Shown piece by piece: positions 10,365 through 19,483 of a stretch of 64,000 nt of DNA. Source of the DNA: Eubacteriales bacterium (GTDB lineage: Bacteria; Bacillota; Clostridia; Oscillospirales; Butyricicoccaceae). The position numbers and the translations under genes are program-made. The notes below the pieces were generated by a model. It was given only the letters and a program-made list of their open reading frames with translations. It did not search any database and was not told the origin of the DNA. The stretch's first letter is position 1. The number at the start of each line of letters is the position of its first letter. Location of the stretch: positions 62,001 to 126,000 of the forward strand of contig JAUNSG010000001.1 of assembly GCA_030539335.1 (NCBI GenBank), in the 5' to 3' direction.

Positions 10365-10592
10365 ATGAACGAAGTACAGAAACCAATTACAGTTGCAAGA
10401 GCCGAATTTATTTCGGGCATGACATCCATAATTAACAATTCCATGCTACCGCCATTTATCATAGAGCCTATTTTGAAGGATATGCTGAACGATGTCAGAA
10501 TTATGGCGCAGAGGCAGTTAGAACAGGACACAAAGCGTTATCATGACGCTCTGGAGGCTCTGGAACAGGATGAACCGCAATGTGGCGATTAA
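10365..10592 (+). CDS. Small hypothetical phage protein
   Basis: 75 residues, predicted all-alpha (ARAEFISGMTSIINNSMLPP, then LKDMLNDVRIMAQRQLEQD). It has a clear GAAAGGAAT ribosome binding site 18 bases after the DUF859 gene, so it is in the same transcript. Small helical proteins of this type are common between tail-fibre genes of gut Firmicutes phages. Function unknown. Confidence 0.6.
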   Translation: MNEVQKPITVARAEFISGMTSIINNSMLPPFIIEPILKDMLNDVRIMAQRQLEQDTKRYHDALEALEQDEPQCGD

Positions 10593-10820
10593 ATGTACAC
10601 CCTTTACGGTATTGAATAAGAAGTTACCCTTACCCCACCCTTTGCGGAACTGTTTGGAGGCAGAGTGTTTCTGTCCCCGTGGGATAATGTAAGAAACTGT
10701 ACGAAACATTGATACCAAAGTATTCTTTGGTTCCATCATATCAACCATGACACGAGTGGTGGATTTTAGGTCTGCCACTCTTTTTATATTGAAATTTAAA
10801 AGAAAGAGAGGAATGAGTAT
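10593..10820 (+). promoter_or_regulatory. Untranslated leader with hairpins ahead of the DGR target gene
   Basis: 228 bases without a credible gene. A perfect 7-bp hairpin (ACCAAAG, TATT, CTTTGGT; 10714-10731) is followed by a terminator-like stem (GAGTGGT with GCCACTC, 10754-10780) and TTTTTA at 10781-10786. The ribosome binding site AGAGAGGAATGAG of the 2528-residue protein follows. All other late genes here are packed with short gaps, so this long structured leader suggests a transcriptional checkpoint or separate promoter for the target gene. I found no convincing -35/-10 pair. Confidence 0.4.
10754..10786 (+). terminator. Intrinsic terminator-like hairpin before DGR target gene
   Basis: A 7-bp stem (GAGTGGT with GCCACTC, last pair T-G), 13-base loop, then TTTTTATATT. 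It sits 35 bases before the start codon of the variable protein. It could separate the tail operon from the adhesin/DGR cassette, or act as an attenuator. Confidence 0.55.
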
Positions 10821-13800
10821 ATGGATATATTAGTTAATGTCGCCAATCAAAAGCTGAAAATTGCGACAAACTTAAAAAGCCTTGTCGCAGGTACTCAGGA
10901 GTTCGTCCGTTTCGTATTTAATACGAGCGGTGACTGGGATGGTTTAGCCACATTCGCACAGTTCAGACAGAACGGTGTTGCATATAACCAGTATCTCGAT
11001 GACGACAAAGCTGCCTATCTCCCCTCCGAAATCGGAGTCGGAACATGTACTGTTATGCTGTACGGCAGCAACGGTAATACGATTGCCACAACCAACTATC
11101 TCACATTAACGATTGATGAGAATATCCTTGTGTCCGATGCACAAAGTACGGACATCTCCTTATCGCTGTATAATCAGCTTGTAAGCAAGGTAAACTCACT
11201 CTCCACTTGGAATGAGCAGAACGCTGCTGACTTAATCGCTGTAGATAAAGACTTACAGCAGCAAATTAACCAGAAAGCCTCAGCTACAGACCTTACAACG
11301 GAAATCGCCAGAGCTAAAGCTGCAGAAAAGGCAAATGCTGATGCGATTGCTTTGAAAGCAAGTCAGGCTGATGTTGACGACCTGACTATTAAGGTTACTC
11401 AGTTAGAGAATAATGAGGTTGTTGCTGAATTGATTTCCGAGGCTGTTACTGCTGAAATGGAAGAATACATGTCCAGCGGTCAGCTTGCAAGTATGACAAT
11501 CGCAGACGGAAGTATTTCTCGTAAGAAAGTTAATGCAGACTTAGAGAATACGCTTGTAAAGGCTGATACTGCTATGCAGCCAAGTATGTATGACCCACAG
11601 GGGTTGAAAATTGATGTCTACGCATATGCACAGGGCAAAGCTGATACTGTTCAGAAAAATTTGAACGATGTAAAAGCTGAATTGCAGGACGGATATAAGC
11701 TTACAGATACTCTCCAGTACACCAAAATCGGCGATGCTATCAGGGGTGCTGTTACACTGTCAAGAACATATGCTCAGGCTCTTCTGGCAGATTACAAAGC
11801 ATTCACAATCAAGATTGTAGACGTACTCCCTGTTACTGGTGAAAGCATGACTTTCTATCTCGTACCGAATAAGGCTCAGACCGGATATGATAAATACTGG
11901 TGGGTTACGGATGACAATGGCGATTCCAAATGGGATGTATTCGGAAGTGCATCTACACTTGTTGTAACGGAACTTCCGGAGATTGGAGATGAGGATACAG
12001 ATTACATACTGAAATCCAACGGTGGGTGTCTGTATTACAAATATATTGACGGTGTGTGGGAAGTAGTTGCCGGTTCTCTGGCATACGTTTCCGCTATTCT
12101 TCCGAGTGTCGAAAATGGTAATGAATTTACCGACTACTATATTGTACAGGAAGAAAGCGGTTCCTATCTTCATTACCGCTTTGTTAATGGCTCTTACCAT
12201 GTTATTGGCGGCGACAGTTATACGAAGGATGAAATCAATGCGTTGCTCTCCGCAATCAGCGATTCTATTTCTGCCATAGAAAGCAAAGCGAACGCTACCA
12301 GCGGAGAAGTGGATTTGATTCAGGCGAAGGTAGACGAACTTGGCAACCTTGTGTCTGACGTAACGGAAGGCGATGATGGCATCACCGTCCATTACAAAGA
12401 CGGAACATCTAAAGAGGTGCCTACAAAGGACACTACCATTACGGTTGAAGACGTAAACAGGACGGATTCCGGTATTGCTATCGTCTATACTGATGGTGAT
12501 ACAAAAGAGATTGAAATCTCTGGCGGTGGTGGTGGTACAACTACTTCCGGCTCTGCCTCCATTACAAGGGTGACGGATTCCTCTACACAATGTGTATATG
12601 GAGATTCATGCACCATTGAATTTATCCTTAGCGCACTGGATTCCTCTGGCGATTATGTCGGCGACGGAACGGCGACTTGGTATGTCAACAGTGTAAAGAA
12701 AGCAACGAGCACCGCTTATAATAATGCAACCACATCCTTTGATATTGGACAGTATTTAAGTGTTGGTACGAATACCGTTAAGGTTTCTGTCAGTGTTGAT
12801 ACAGGCGGCGATACACCTACCACTGTCACGAAATCTTGGACAGTTAATGCAGTAAATATGTACGCTGTATGGGATTATGACGATACAACTGTAAATGAAT
12901 CTGATACGGTTGCTATCCGCTGGACTCCTTACGGAGACTTAGAAAAGACAACACATCTGATTATTGACGGCGTGGAAGTCGCAACCAGCACTACGACACG
13001 TTCCGGCGTTCAGCAGTATGTGACAATCAACAAACTCTCCCACGGAAGCCATTTGGCGGAACTGTACTTAACCGCAACCATCAATAAGACGGAAATCCGT
13101 TCCGCATCTATCTTCCATGATATGATGTTCGCAGACAGTGGAAATACAACGCCTATCATCTCCGTATCTCTTGGCACATACGAGATGACGCAGTACAACA
13201 CTTTACGGATTCCTGTTGCGATTTACACACCGGGCAGTTTAACTTCTGATGCTGTTCTTTCCGTTGGTGGTGTTGAGGTAGCTGAATGGAACGACATTGA
13301 CCGGACAGTCCATTACTGGAACTACACTCCGAGCGAATCTGGTACAAAAGTGCTGACAATCTCAAGTGGCGCAACTGCGAAAACAATTACACTGACTGTA
13401 AATGAACTGGATATTGATAATGAGGAAGTATCCGGCTATGCATTCCGAATGAAAGCAAGTGATATTGCCAGCAATGAGGCTCTGCGTGCATTTACAAATA
13501 ACAATATCGGTGTTAGCTTTTCTGAGAATTTTGACTGGAATAACGGAGGTATCAAGACCGAGTACGATGACGATGGAAATATCCGTCAGTTCATCTGCGT
13601 AAAAGCAGGAACTACCATGACCGTGAATTATCAGCTATTCGGCGATGATGCCCGTGTAAACGGAAAAAGCTTTAAGACCATTTTCAAGGTCACAAATTCA
13701 CGGGATTACGATGCTTCTTTCTTGAACTGCGTAGCAAATGGCATCGGTATCTCACTTGGTGCAAACGAAGGTAAGATTACCTCTGAACAGAATACAGTAA

Positions 13801-16800
13801 GCGTGCAATACGCAGAAGATAGCTATGTGGAGTTTGAGTTTGATGTGCGTAAGGCAAACGAATACCGCTATTTGCAGACATATCTTGATGGAGTTATCTC
13901 CAGCACGATTGTGTATGCAGCGGATGATAACTTTACGCAAACAAATAAACAATATATTACCATTGGCTCTGCTGACTGTGATGTTTATATCTATATGGTG
14001 AAGGCTTATGAGTCCTCTCTGTCAATGGACAACCATATTGAAAACTTTATTGCCGATGCGCCGAACGCACAAGAAATGGTAGAACGGTACAACAGAAATG
14101 ATGTTCTGCTTGACGCTGGTTCTACTGGAGCTATGACCTCTATCTCATATAGTAAACTGGCAGCTCAGGCACCAGATAGCCGTATCCATTTGTGGGACAT
14201 TCCACGAATGACAGATGGTAAGAAAGATTATGTAGATGGCTGTTCTTACCAGCAAATTTATACCAACGGAGACCAGAGACATCAGATTTCTGCTGAAGGA
14301 GTTCGTATCTGTATTCAGGGTACTTCTTCTGTAAACTATAAGGATTCTGGTGCAAATACCGACGGTAACTTCCTTCAGGGATTTACGGATGGCAACGGAA
14401 ACCATATTGATACATACAGTATGACCGATGAATCTATCCCGGTAAGTTATTTCAATACCAAAGTAAACGTGGCTTCTTGTGAGAATATCAACAATATGTG
14501 CCTTGCCGAATGGTATAACCGCTACCAGCCATATCAGACATTATGGAGAAGAAAGAATCCACAGGGACGTGACTGCATGGAACTCCATATGGGCGTACAG
14601 TTCATCAAAGACCAGTCTCATGGGTTATTCAGTGATGACGAATACCATATGTATGCAATCTGCAATATGGGTAACAGTAAAAAGAATCTATCTGTATTCC
14701 ATGACGCAGATAACCCTCTTGAATGCTGTGTTGAGTCTCTGGACAACAACTCTAATTACTGCCTGATGATTCCGAATTATGATGAATCCGGTAATCAGGT
14801 TCCGTTTGATGTTGCGCAACTTGATAGTGAGGATTTCTTTGAATTCCGTTATCCGGACAGCCCGACCGATGCAATGAAAAACGCATTCGTGGAATTTGTT
14901 ACATGGATGACCGAAAGCAATCCGTCTCTTGCTACTGGCAATAAACTGCCGTCTGCTGTGACTTATGGAGCATATACTTTCAAAGGGCATGGTAATGGCG
15001 GTACAGAGGTTTTGGCTGGCACAACCATTGACACTTATGCAGGAACCTATACGCACGATACCTATGAGTACCGTATGGCAAAAATGCTGAACGAGTGCGA
15101 AGACCATCTTGTTATGGATGCTATGGTGTACCACTATGTTTTTGTTGAAGAACATACGATGGTGGATAACGTGTGTAAAAATACATTCTGGGGAACGGAA
15201 GATTTACAGCACTGGCAGCTTTGTAAGAACTACGATAACGACACCGCTGACGGAAACGATAATAACGGTAAGTTGATTGTTCCGTTCGGCTGTGAAGGTA
15301 TGGATATGCTGACCGACACCCGTGATGTATTTAATGGAAAATCCGCTGTATGGTGGGGCTTTATCTATGGACTGTATGATGCAAGACGTGTTATGTGGCT
15401 TAACAGAGAAACTGCAGGAGCATGGGATAAAGATGCGTACCTCTCTTTCGTGAAGAGCTATCAGGACATCCTGCCGGAACGTGTCTGGAATCAGGATTAC
15501 TGGTATAAATACCTGCGTCTCTATGAGCAGAGCAGCGTAACGACTTACCTTGATATGTTGGAGGGCGGCAAGAAAGCTCATCAACGTGAGGCATTCGTTA
15601 CCAATAACATGTATTACATGGCGTCACAGTATATGGGTACTGCTTGTACTGGCAAGTCCATCACGATGCGTGGATATACTCCGTCCACATGGGCTGGTGT
15701 TGAACCAAAGTCAGAAGTAACTGTAATGATGTACAACAAGGGATATATTGTCGTACAGATTGGTAACATCTATAAGCAGTTAAAAGCTGAAAAAGGTAAA
15801 TACTATACTATTTCCTTCAGCGATTCTGGCGATATGAATGATACCGTTATCAATATTCACGGTGCAAATCTGGTACAGGCTATCGGAGATATCTCCTGTC
15901 TGTATGTCGGTCGTACCGACTTTGCGAGCGCCACAAGGCTGCGTTCCATTCAGATTGGCTCTATGGTCGAGTGGTATTCTAATCCTAACCTTACAGAAGT
16001 CAGTTTCGGAACGAATACGATGTTGGAGTATCTGTATATTCAGAACTGTCCTAATGTCGTACAGTCGCTTGACTTGACCGGATGTCAGGCTCTTCGTGAA
16101 CTTGATATCAGAGGAAGCGGATTTACAGGCGTTTCATTTGCACTCGGCGGGCTGATTGAGAAAGCATATCTCTCCTCCCCTGCTGCTTTGAATATGCGTA
16201 GCTTGTACAATCTGACAGATGAAAACCTGTCTCTGGAAAGCTATAATAATCTGACATCTCTCCGCTTAGAGGATTGTGATGGGATTGACTCCCTTGCATT
16301 CATCACGAATGCTACAAACCTTGCTCGTGTGCGTATTCTCGGTATCAACTGGGCAATCGCAGACACTACGGTTCTGAACAGAATGCTGCTCCTGTTAGGT
16401 TTGGATGAAGATAACTACAACGTGGATACGTCTGTCCTCGCAGGTTCTGTCTATGTCAGTGGTGCAATCCGAAATCAGGAGCTTCTTAACTATGCAAACG
16501 CATGGGAGAACCTTGTTGTTACTTATGATTCGTCCAATCTCGTTACGCAGTATCTGGCTACCTATGTCAATGCCAATGGAGATGTTCTGTGTGAGATATA
16601 CGTTGACCGTGGCTCCAATGCTCCAGACCCCGTAGCAACTGGTGTGATTTCTACGCCTACACTGAATAGTGATGCTCAGTATGATTACACATGGAGTGGA
16701 TGGGATAATTTGAGTGAAATGCTGTCCGCAAGGACGATTACGGCAACCTATGATACAACAGTGCGTACATACACCGTAACTTGGTATTCCAGAGCAGGTT

Positions 16801-18407
16801 TGTCCCTCGGTTCCGTAGAGGCTGAGTATGGTAGCGAAGCTGTGTACTCCGGTGATATCCCGACAAACACTGAGGAAGAAGGCATGTATATTTACAATGT
16901 CTTTGCCGGATGGAATAAGAGCACCGGATATATTACCGGCGATACTGATGTTTACGCTATCTGGGATAGGGCGGAACTTCCTTCCACTTCTAAGGATTTA
17001 TCCGAGATGAGTCCGGCTGAAATTTATGCGGTTGCAACATCCGGCAGAGCAGGAAGTTATTTCTCTCTGAAAGATTACACTGACATTGTACTTGGACACG
17101 ATTTCGATTTTGAAAATGTGGAAAGTGTAGTGCTGTGTGAAAACAAGGTTTTTGACGGAGCGACTGCAATTGACACGAATATCGCTCTGTTTGGAGCAGA
17201 TTCCCCATCGTTCACGCTTGCGATTGATTTCAGATTTTCCGATACAACTGCTAATAACACGTTGCTCTCCTGCTTTGAAGAGGACGGGGCAGAAGGTTTC
17301 CGGTTGCGTTACAGTTCTTATCCTCAGATTCAATGGGGCGATAAGACCAGCAACTTTGGATATCAGAAATACCGTGACATCGTTGTAATCCGCCATAGAA
17401 AAGGCGATGATAAACTGTATATTTACGCTTCCAACAGCACCACTCCCGGCAGCAGCGGAGTATTTGACACTTCCATCGTGTCCTTTGAGTCAACGAGAAC
17501 CCGAAGCACAGAAACAGATGCGACCATTACACTCGGAGCAGTCAAATATCCAGATGGAGGGTATGACTATTATGGTTCCGGTGTTATCTACTGGTGTAAG
17601 CTGTGGTATGACGATTTGGGGGCAGATAATGCAAAGCAGTTGGCAAGCTGGTATCACGAGACTTTGCGCATGGAATATTGCGGTACAGAACGCTACCGTA
17701 TCGGTACATCCTCTACTAAATGCAATGCTTCATTTATCGCAAACAACGAGTTGACCGACAGACTTTACCGGATGAATAGCCAAAATGTCAATGAGGGCGG
17801 TTGGAACGACAGCCTTATGAGAACATTTGTAAACGAGCGTGTATATGATGCGCTTCCGACTGTGTGGAAAGCAATGATTAAAACCGTGCGTGTACCTACC
17901 TCAGCAGGTTCGCAGTCCTCTGAAATCGTGTATGCATACGATAATATTTATCTGGAAAGCTACACGGCGCTGTTCAACAACACTTCCGAGCCGTATGTCA
18001 ACGAGAGTTCATATATCTCTTGGTACACAAGCGATATTCGCAGGGCGAAATACAGAGGCTTCATCATTCCAGACGATGCGTCTTACTATACAGGCGCTGA
18101 TGAACCATCCACGGTATCATCGAATATTGTGAAGGTTGGAGATGTCTGGAAAGAAAGTACGACCAATGTATGCCATATCTTGATTACTGCGGAGGACTTT
18201 GCAAGACTTCCTTGGACAACTACCAACGGGAAACATGGAACATACACACAGGATGGGAAGCATGTTTGGATATCCGCCAACAACTGGTGGTTGCGTTCTC
18301 CATATGTCGGCAGCTCCGCGGGCTTCTGGTTTGTCGGCAACGGCGGTTACGGCAGCACCAACATTGCGTCCTACGCGTATGGCGTCTGCCCCTGCTTCTC
18401 AATCTAA
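10821..18407 (+). CDS. Giant tail adhesin, target (variable) protein of the DGR
   Basis: 2528 residues, start ATG after AGAGAGGAATGAG. Apparent layout by sequence pattern: tail-attachment N-terminus (1-110); coiled or helical stretches (120-210, 465-515); Gly linker then Ig-like beta domains (565-860); concanavalin/LamG-like region (870-1095); a large domain with EGVRICIQGTSSVNY that may be CotH-like (1095-1610, weak); leucine-rich repeats (about 1705-1870, SLDLTGCQALRELDIRGSG); InlB B-type repeat (1974-2050, FAGWNKSTGYITGDTDVYAI); a second LamG-like region (2090-2280); and a DUF6273/C-type-lectin-like domain (2287-2528). The last domain carries WWLRSP and ends in the variable repeat. Such domains in DGR targets display the diversified residues as a binding surface, so this is the probable receptor-binding tail protein. 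Confidence 0.85.
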   Translation: MDILVNVANQKLKIATNLKSLVAGTQEFVRFVFNTSGDWDGLATFAQFRQNGVAYNQYLDDDKAAYLPSEIGVGTCTVMLYGSNGNTIATTNYLTLTIDENILVSDAQSTDISLSLYNQLVSKVNSLSTWNEQNAADLIAVDKDLQQQINQKASATDLTTEIARAKAAEKANADAIALKASQADVDDLTIKVTQLENNEVVAELISEAVTAEMEEYMSSGQLASMTIADGSISRKKVNADLENTLVKADTAMQPSMYDPQGLKIDVYAYAQGKADTVQKNLNDVKAELQDGYKLTDTLQYTKIGDAIRGAVTLSRTYAQALLADYKAFTIKIVDVLPVTGESMTFYLVPNKAQTGYDKYWWVTDDNGDSKWDVFGSASTLVVTELPEIGDEDTDYILKSNGGCLYYKYIDGVWEVVAGSLAYVSAILPSVENGNEFTDYYIVQEESGSYLHYRFVNGSYHVIGGDSYTKDEINALLSAISDSISAIESKANATSGEVDLIQAKVDELGNLVSDVTEGDDGITVHYKDGTSKEVPTKDTTITVEDVNRTDSGIAIVYTDGDTKEIEISGGGGGTTTSGSASITRVTDSSTQCVYGDSCTIEFILSALDSSGDYVGDGTATWYVNSVKKATSTAYNNATTSFDIGQYLSVGTNTVKVSVSVDTGGDTPTTVTKSWTVNAVNMYAVWDYDDTTVNESDTVAIRWTPYGDLEKTTHLIIDGVEVATSTTTRSGVQQYVTINKLSHGSHLAELYLTATINKTEIRSASIFHDMMFADSGNTTPIISVSLGTYEMTQYNTLRIPVAIYTPGSLTSDAVLSVGGVEVAEWNDIDRTVHYWNYTPSESGTKVLTISSGATAKTITLTVNELDIDNEEVSGYAFRMKASDIASNEALRAFTNNNIGVSFSENFDWNNGGIKTEYDDDGNIRQFICVKAGTTMTVNYQLFGDDARVNGKSFKTIFKVTNSRDYDASFLNCVANGIGISLGANEGKITSEQNTVSVQYAEDSYVEFEFDVRKANEYRYLQTYLDGVISSTIVYAADDNFTQTNKQYITIGSADCDVYIYMVKAYESSLSMDNHIENFIADAPNAQEMVERYNRNDVLLDAGSTGAMTSISYSKLAAQAPDSRIHLWDIPRMTDGKKDYVDGCSYQQIYTNGDQRHQISAEGVRICIQGTSSVNYKDSGANTDGNFLQGFTDGNGNHIDTYSMTDESIPVSYFNTKVNVASCENINNMCLAEWYNRYQPYQTLWRRKNPQGRDCMELHMGVQFIKDQSHGLFSDDEYHMYAICNMGNSKKNLSVFHDADNPLECCVESLDNNSNYCLMIPNYDESGNQVPFDVAQLDSEDFFEFRYPDSPTDAMKNAFVEFVTWMTESNPSLATGNKLPSAVTYGAYTFKGHGNGGTEVLAGTTIDTYAGTYTHDTYEYRMAKMLNECEDHLVMDAMVYHYVFVEEHTMVDNVCKNTFWGTEDLQHWQLCKNYDNDTADGNDNNGKLIVPFGCEGMDMLTDTRDVFNGKSAVWWGFIYGLYDARRVMWLNRETAGAWDKDAYLSFVKSYQDILPERVWNQDYWYKYLRLYEQSSVTTYLDMLEGGKKAHQREAFVTNNMYYMASQYMGTACTGKSITMRGYTPSTWAGVEPKSEVTVMMYNKGYIVVQIGNIYKQLKAEKGKYYTISFSDSGDMNDTVINIHGANLVQAIGDISCLYVGRTDFASATRLRSIQIGSMVEWYSNPNLTEVSFGTNTMLEYLYIQNCPNVVQSLDLTGCQALRELDIRGSGFTGVSFALGGLIEKAYLSSPAALNMRSLYNLTDENLSLESYNNLTSLRLEDCDGIDSLAFITNATNLARVRILGINWAIADTTVLNRMLLLLGLDEDNYNVDTSVLAGSVYVSGAIRNQELLNYANAWENLVVTYDSSNLVTQYLATYVNANGDVLCEIYVDRGSNAPDPVATGVISTPTLNSDAQYDYTWSGWDNLSEMLSARTITATYDTTVRTYTVTWYSRAGLSLGSVEAEYGSEAVYSGDIPTNTEEEGMYIYNVFAGWNKSTGYITGDTDVYAIWDRAELPSTSKDLSEMSPAEIYAVATSGRAGSYFSLKDYTDIVLGHDFDFENVESVVLCENKVFDGATAIDTNIALFGADSPSFTLAIDFRFSDTTANNTLLSCFEEDGAEGFRLRYSSYPQIQWGDKTSNFGYQKYRDIVVIRHRKGDDKLYIYASNSTTPGSSGVFDTSIVSFESTRTRSTETDATITLGAVKYPDGGYDYYGSGVIYWCKLWYDDLGADNAKQLASWYHETLRMEYCGTERYRIGTSSTKCNASFIANNELTDRLYRMNSQNVNEGGWNDSLMRTFVNERVYDALPTVWKAMIKTVRVPTSAGSQSSEIVYAYDNIYLESYTALFNNTSEPYVNESSYISWYTSDIRRAKYRGFIIPDDASYYTGADEPSTVSSNIVKVGDVWKESTTNVCHILITAEDFARLPWTTTNGKHGTYTQDGKHVWISANNWWLRSPYVGSSAGFWFVGNGGYGSTNIASYAYGVCPCFSI
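18273..18394 (+). repeat. DGR variable repeat (VR)
   Basis: 122 bases encoding residues 2485-2525 of the adhesin, aligned without gaps to the template repeat at 19362-19483. There are 17 differences, and all fall on template adenines (34 adenines present, so half are changed). They alter 13 codons: residues 2495, 2498, 2500, 2501, 2504, 2506, 2508, 2510, 2512, 2513, 2515, 2518 and 2520, turning Asn (and one Thr) into Tyr, Ser, Ala, Gly, Phe, Thr or Ile. The first 30 bases and the GC-rich end GCGTCTGCCCCTG are identical in both copies; the latter is the likely initiation-of-mutagenic-homing region. Identity stops right after it, 13 bases before the gene ends. Confidence 0.97.
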
Positions 18408-18425
18408 AATGTAACTTATAAACAA

Positions 18426-18459
18426 TAGCTCTTCCATTGTGAGAACGATGGGAGGGCTA
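18426..18459 (+). promoter_or_regulatory. Hairpin downstream of VR: DGR target element or terminator
   Basis: A 12-bp stem (TAGCTCTTCCAT with ATGGGAGGGCTA, two G-T pairs) around a 10-base loop, starting 31 bases after VR ends, followed by TTTCCATTT. In the Bordetella phage BPP-1 DGR an inverted repeat just after the VR is needed for efficient homing. This stem is longer and further away, so it may equally be the transcription terminator of the adhesin gene. A second small stem (GGCGG/CCGCC) lies at 18473-18487. Confidence 0.5.
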
Positions 18460-18512
18460 TTTCCATTTATCAGGCGGCTTGCCCGCCAAATATGAAACAA
18501 AGGAGTGATAAT

Positions 18513-19310
18513 TTGTCGGTTCTACGAAGCAAACGAAGGATTGCACAATCAGAATTTGAGAATTCATTTACTGAGCTATACCAGTTCAGCATGGTGCAGA
18601 CTTCAAAAATCCCAAAGCGTAGGCAGAAATGGTTATGTACTGACATTGATAACCGAATGAACGCATTATACCGGAGTTTGATGCAGGTCAATGATGCTTA
18701 TTTTCGTAACAGGAACGAACGTGCTGAATATGCGGCGAGCGTTGCGACACAGCATATTAACAGCCTAAATGCCCTAGAAAAGCCACTGATGGTTTTGTGG
18801 GATGTACAGAAGTATGAAACAGGAACTATGGCACACTGGGTTTCAAAAATCAAACGGGAGGTCTTTTTATTGAACCAGATGCATGACGAAGAAAATGTGG
18901 AATTTGAAGTATCTATCTTAGACTGGCGGGCGATTGATAATGCGAACTTCCTCAAGAATATGTCGGAACTTCATCGGTATACACATGGGAAAGTTGCCAA
19001 CGCATATACCGCATATGACGGCACAGAGGGTTCTCTGCTGATTTCTCTTGTGAACGATGCGTTCTATGAACTGGTTCTCTCAAATAAGAAAGTTCCTGAA
19101 ACCAAAGATGAATATGAACAACGTAGGCGGCATATTTCCAATGCGATAACATACCTGAAAGAGATGAACCGACCAATGCTCTTCTATTTTAACCTGATGC
19201 AGTACAGCGAAAGGGTTATGAACGAATGGTCAGAACTCTTAGTGAGCGAACTAAAAATGTTAGCTTCGCTCCAGAGGTCTGATAAGGAGAGGTTTAAGTC
19301 TCTCCGCTGA
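18513..19310 (+). CDS. avd: DGR accessory variability determinant (Avd-like), double-length
   Basis: Avd proteins are small four-helix bundles that form a pentamer, bind the template RNA and the reverse transcriptase, and are needed for cDNA synthesis. The start is TTG 18513, seven bases after AGGAG; ATG 18492 has no ribosome binding site. The resulting 265 residues are about twice the family norm. Residues 20-123 look like the classic Avd pattern: helix, SKIPKRRQ, further helices and a basic C-terminal helix. A second block, 199-253, aligns with 69-123 without gaps (shared P91/P221, Y101/Y231, M106/M236, W109/W239, E116/E246), which suggests an internal duplication that lost a helix. Position between VR and TR matches the mtd-avd-TR-brt order of BPP-1. 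Confidence 0.75.
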   Translation: MSVLRSKRRIAQSEFENSFTELYQFSMVQTSKIPKRRQKWLCTDIDNRMNALYRSLMQVNDAYFRNRNERAEYAASVATQHINSLNALEKPLMVLWDVQKYETGTMAHWVSKIKREVFLLNQMHDEENVEFEVSILDWRAIDNANFLKNMSELHRYTHGKVANAYTAYDGTEGSLLISLVNDAFYELVLSNKKVPETKDEYEQRRRHISNAITYLKEMNRPMLFYFNLMQYSERVMNEWSELLVSELKMLASLQRSDKERFKSLR

Positions 19311-19361
19311 CTATCAAGGATATAGCATCGAAAGATGATTATATTGGGTTATATTTTAGGC

Positions 19362-19483
19362 TCCGCCAACAACTGGTGGTTGCGTTCTCCAAATGTCGGC
19401 AACTCCACGAACTTCTGGAATGTCAACAACAACGGTAACGGCAACAACAACAATGCGTCCAACGCGAATGGCGTCTGCCCCTG
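19362..19483 (+). repeat. DGR template repeat (TR)
   Basis: 122-base non-coding copy of the VR lying between the Avd-like gene and the reverse transcriptase. In the VR reading frame it is a run of Asn codons (AAC/AAT at nearly every variable site) and ends in TGA. AAY codons give the widest amino-acid set when both adenines are randomised. It carries no start codon or ribosome binding site of its own. Its transcript should be the template for error-prone cDNA synthesis. Confidence 0.97.

Noticed and set aside
11760-12590. 276-codon - strand open frame inside the adhesin gene
   Set aside because: No ribosome binding site or recognisable protein pattern; it lies inside the coherent adhesin frame.
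18473-18487. Short GGCGG/CCGCC stem as a terminator of the adhesin gene
   Set aside because: Only 5 bp and no T-run; the 18426-18459 stem is the better candidate.
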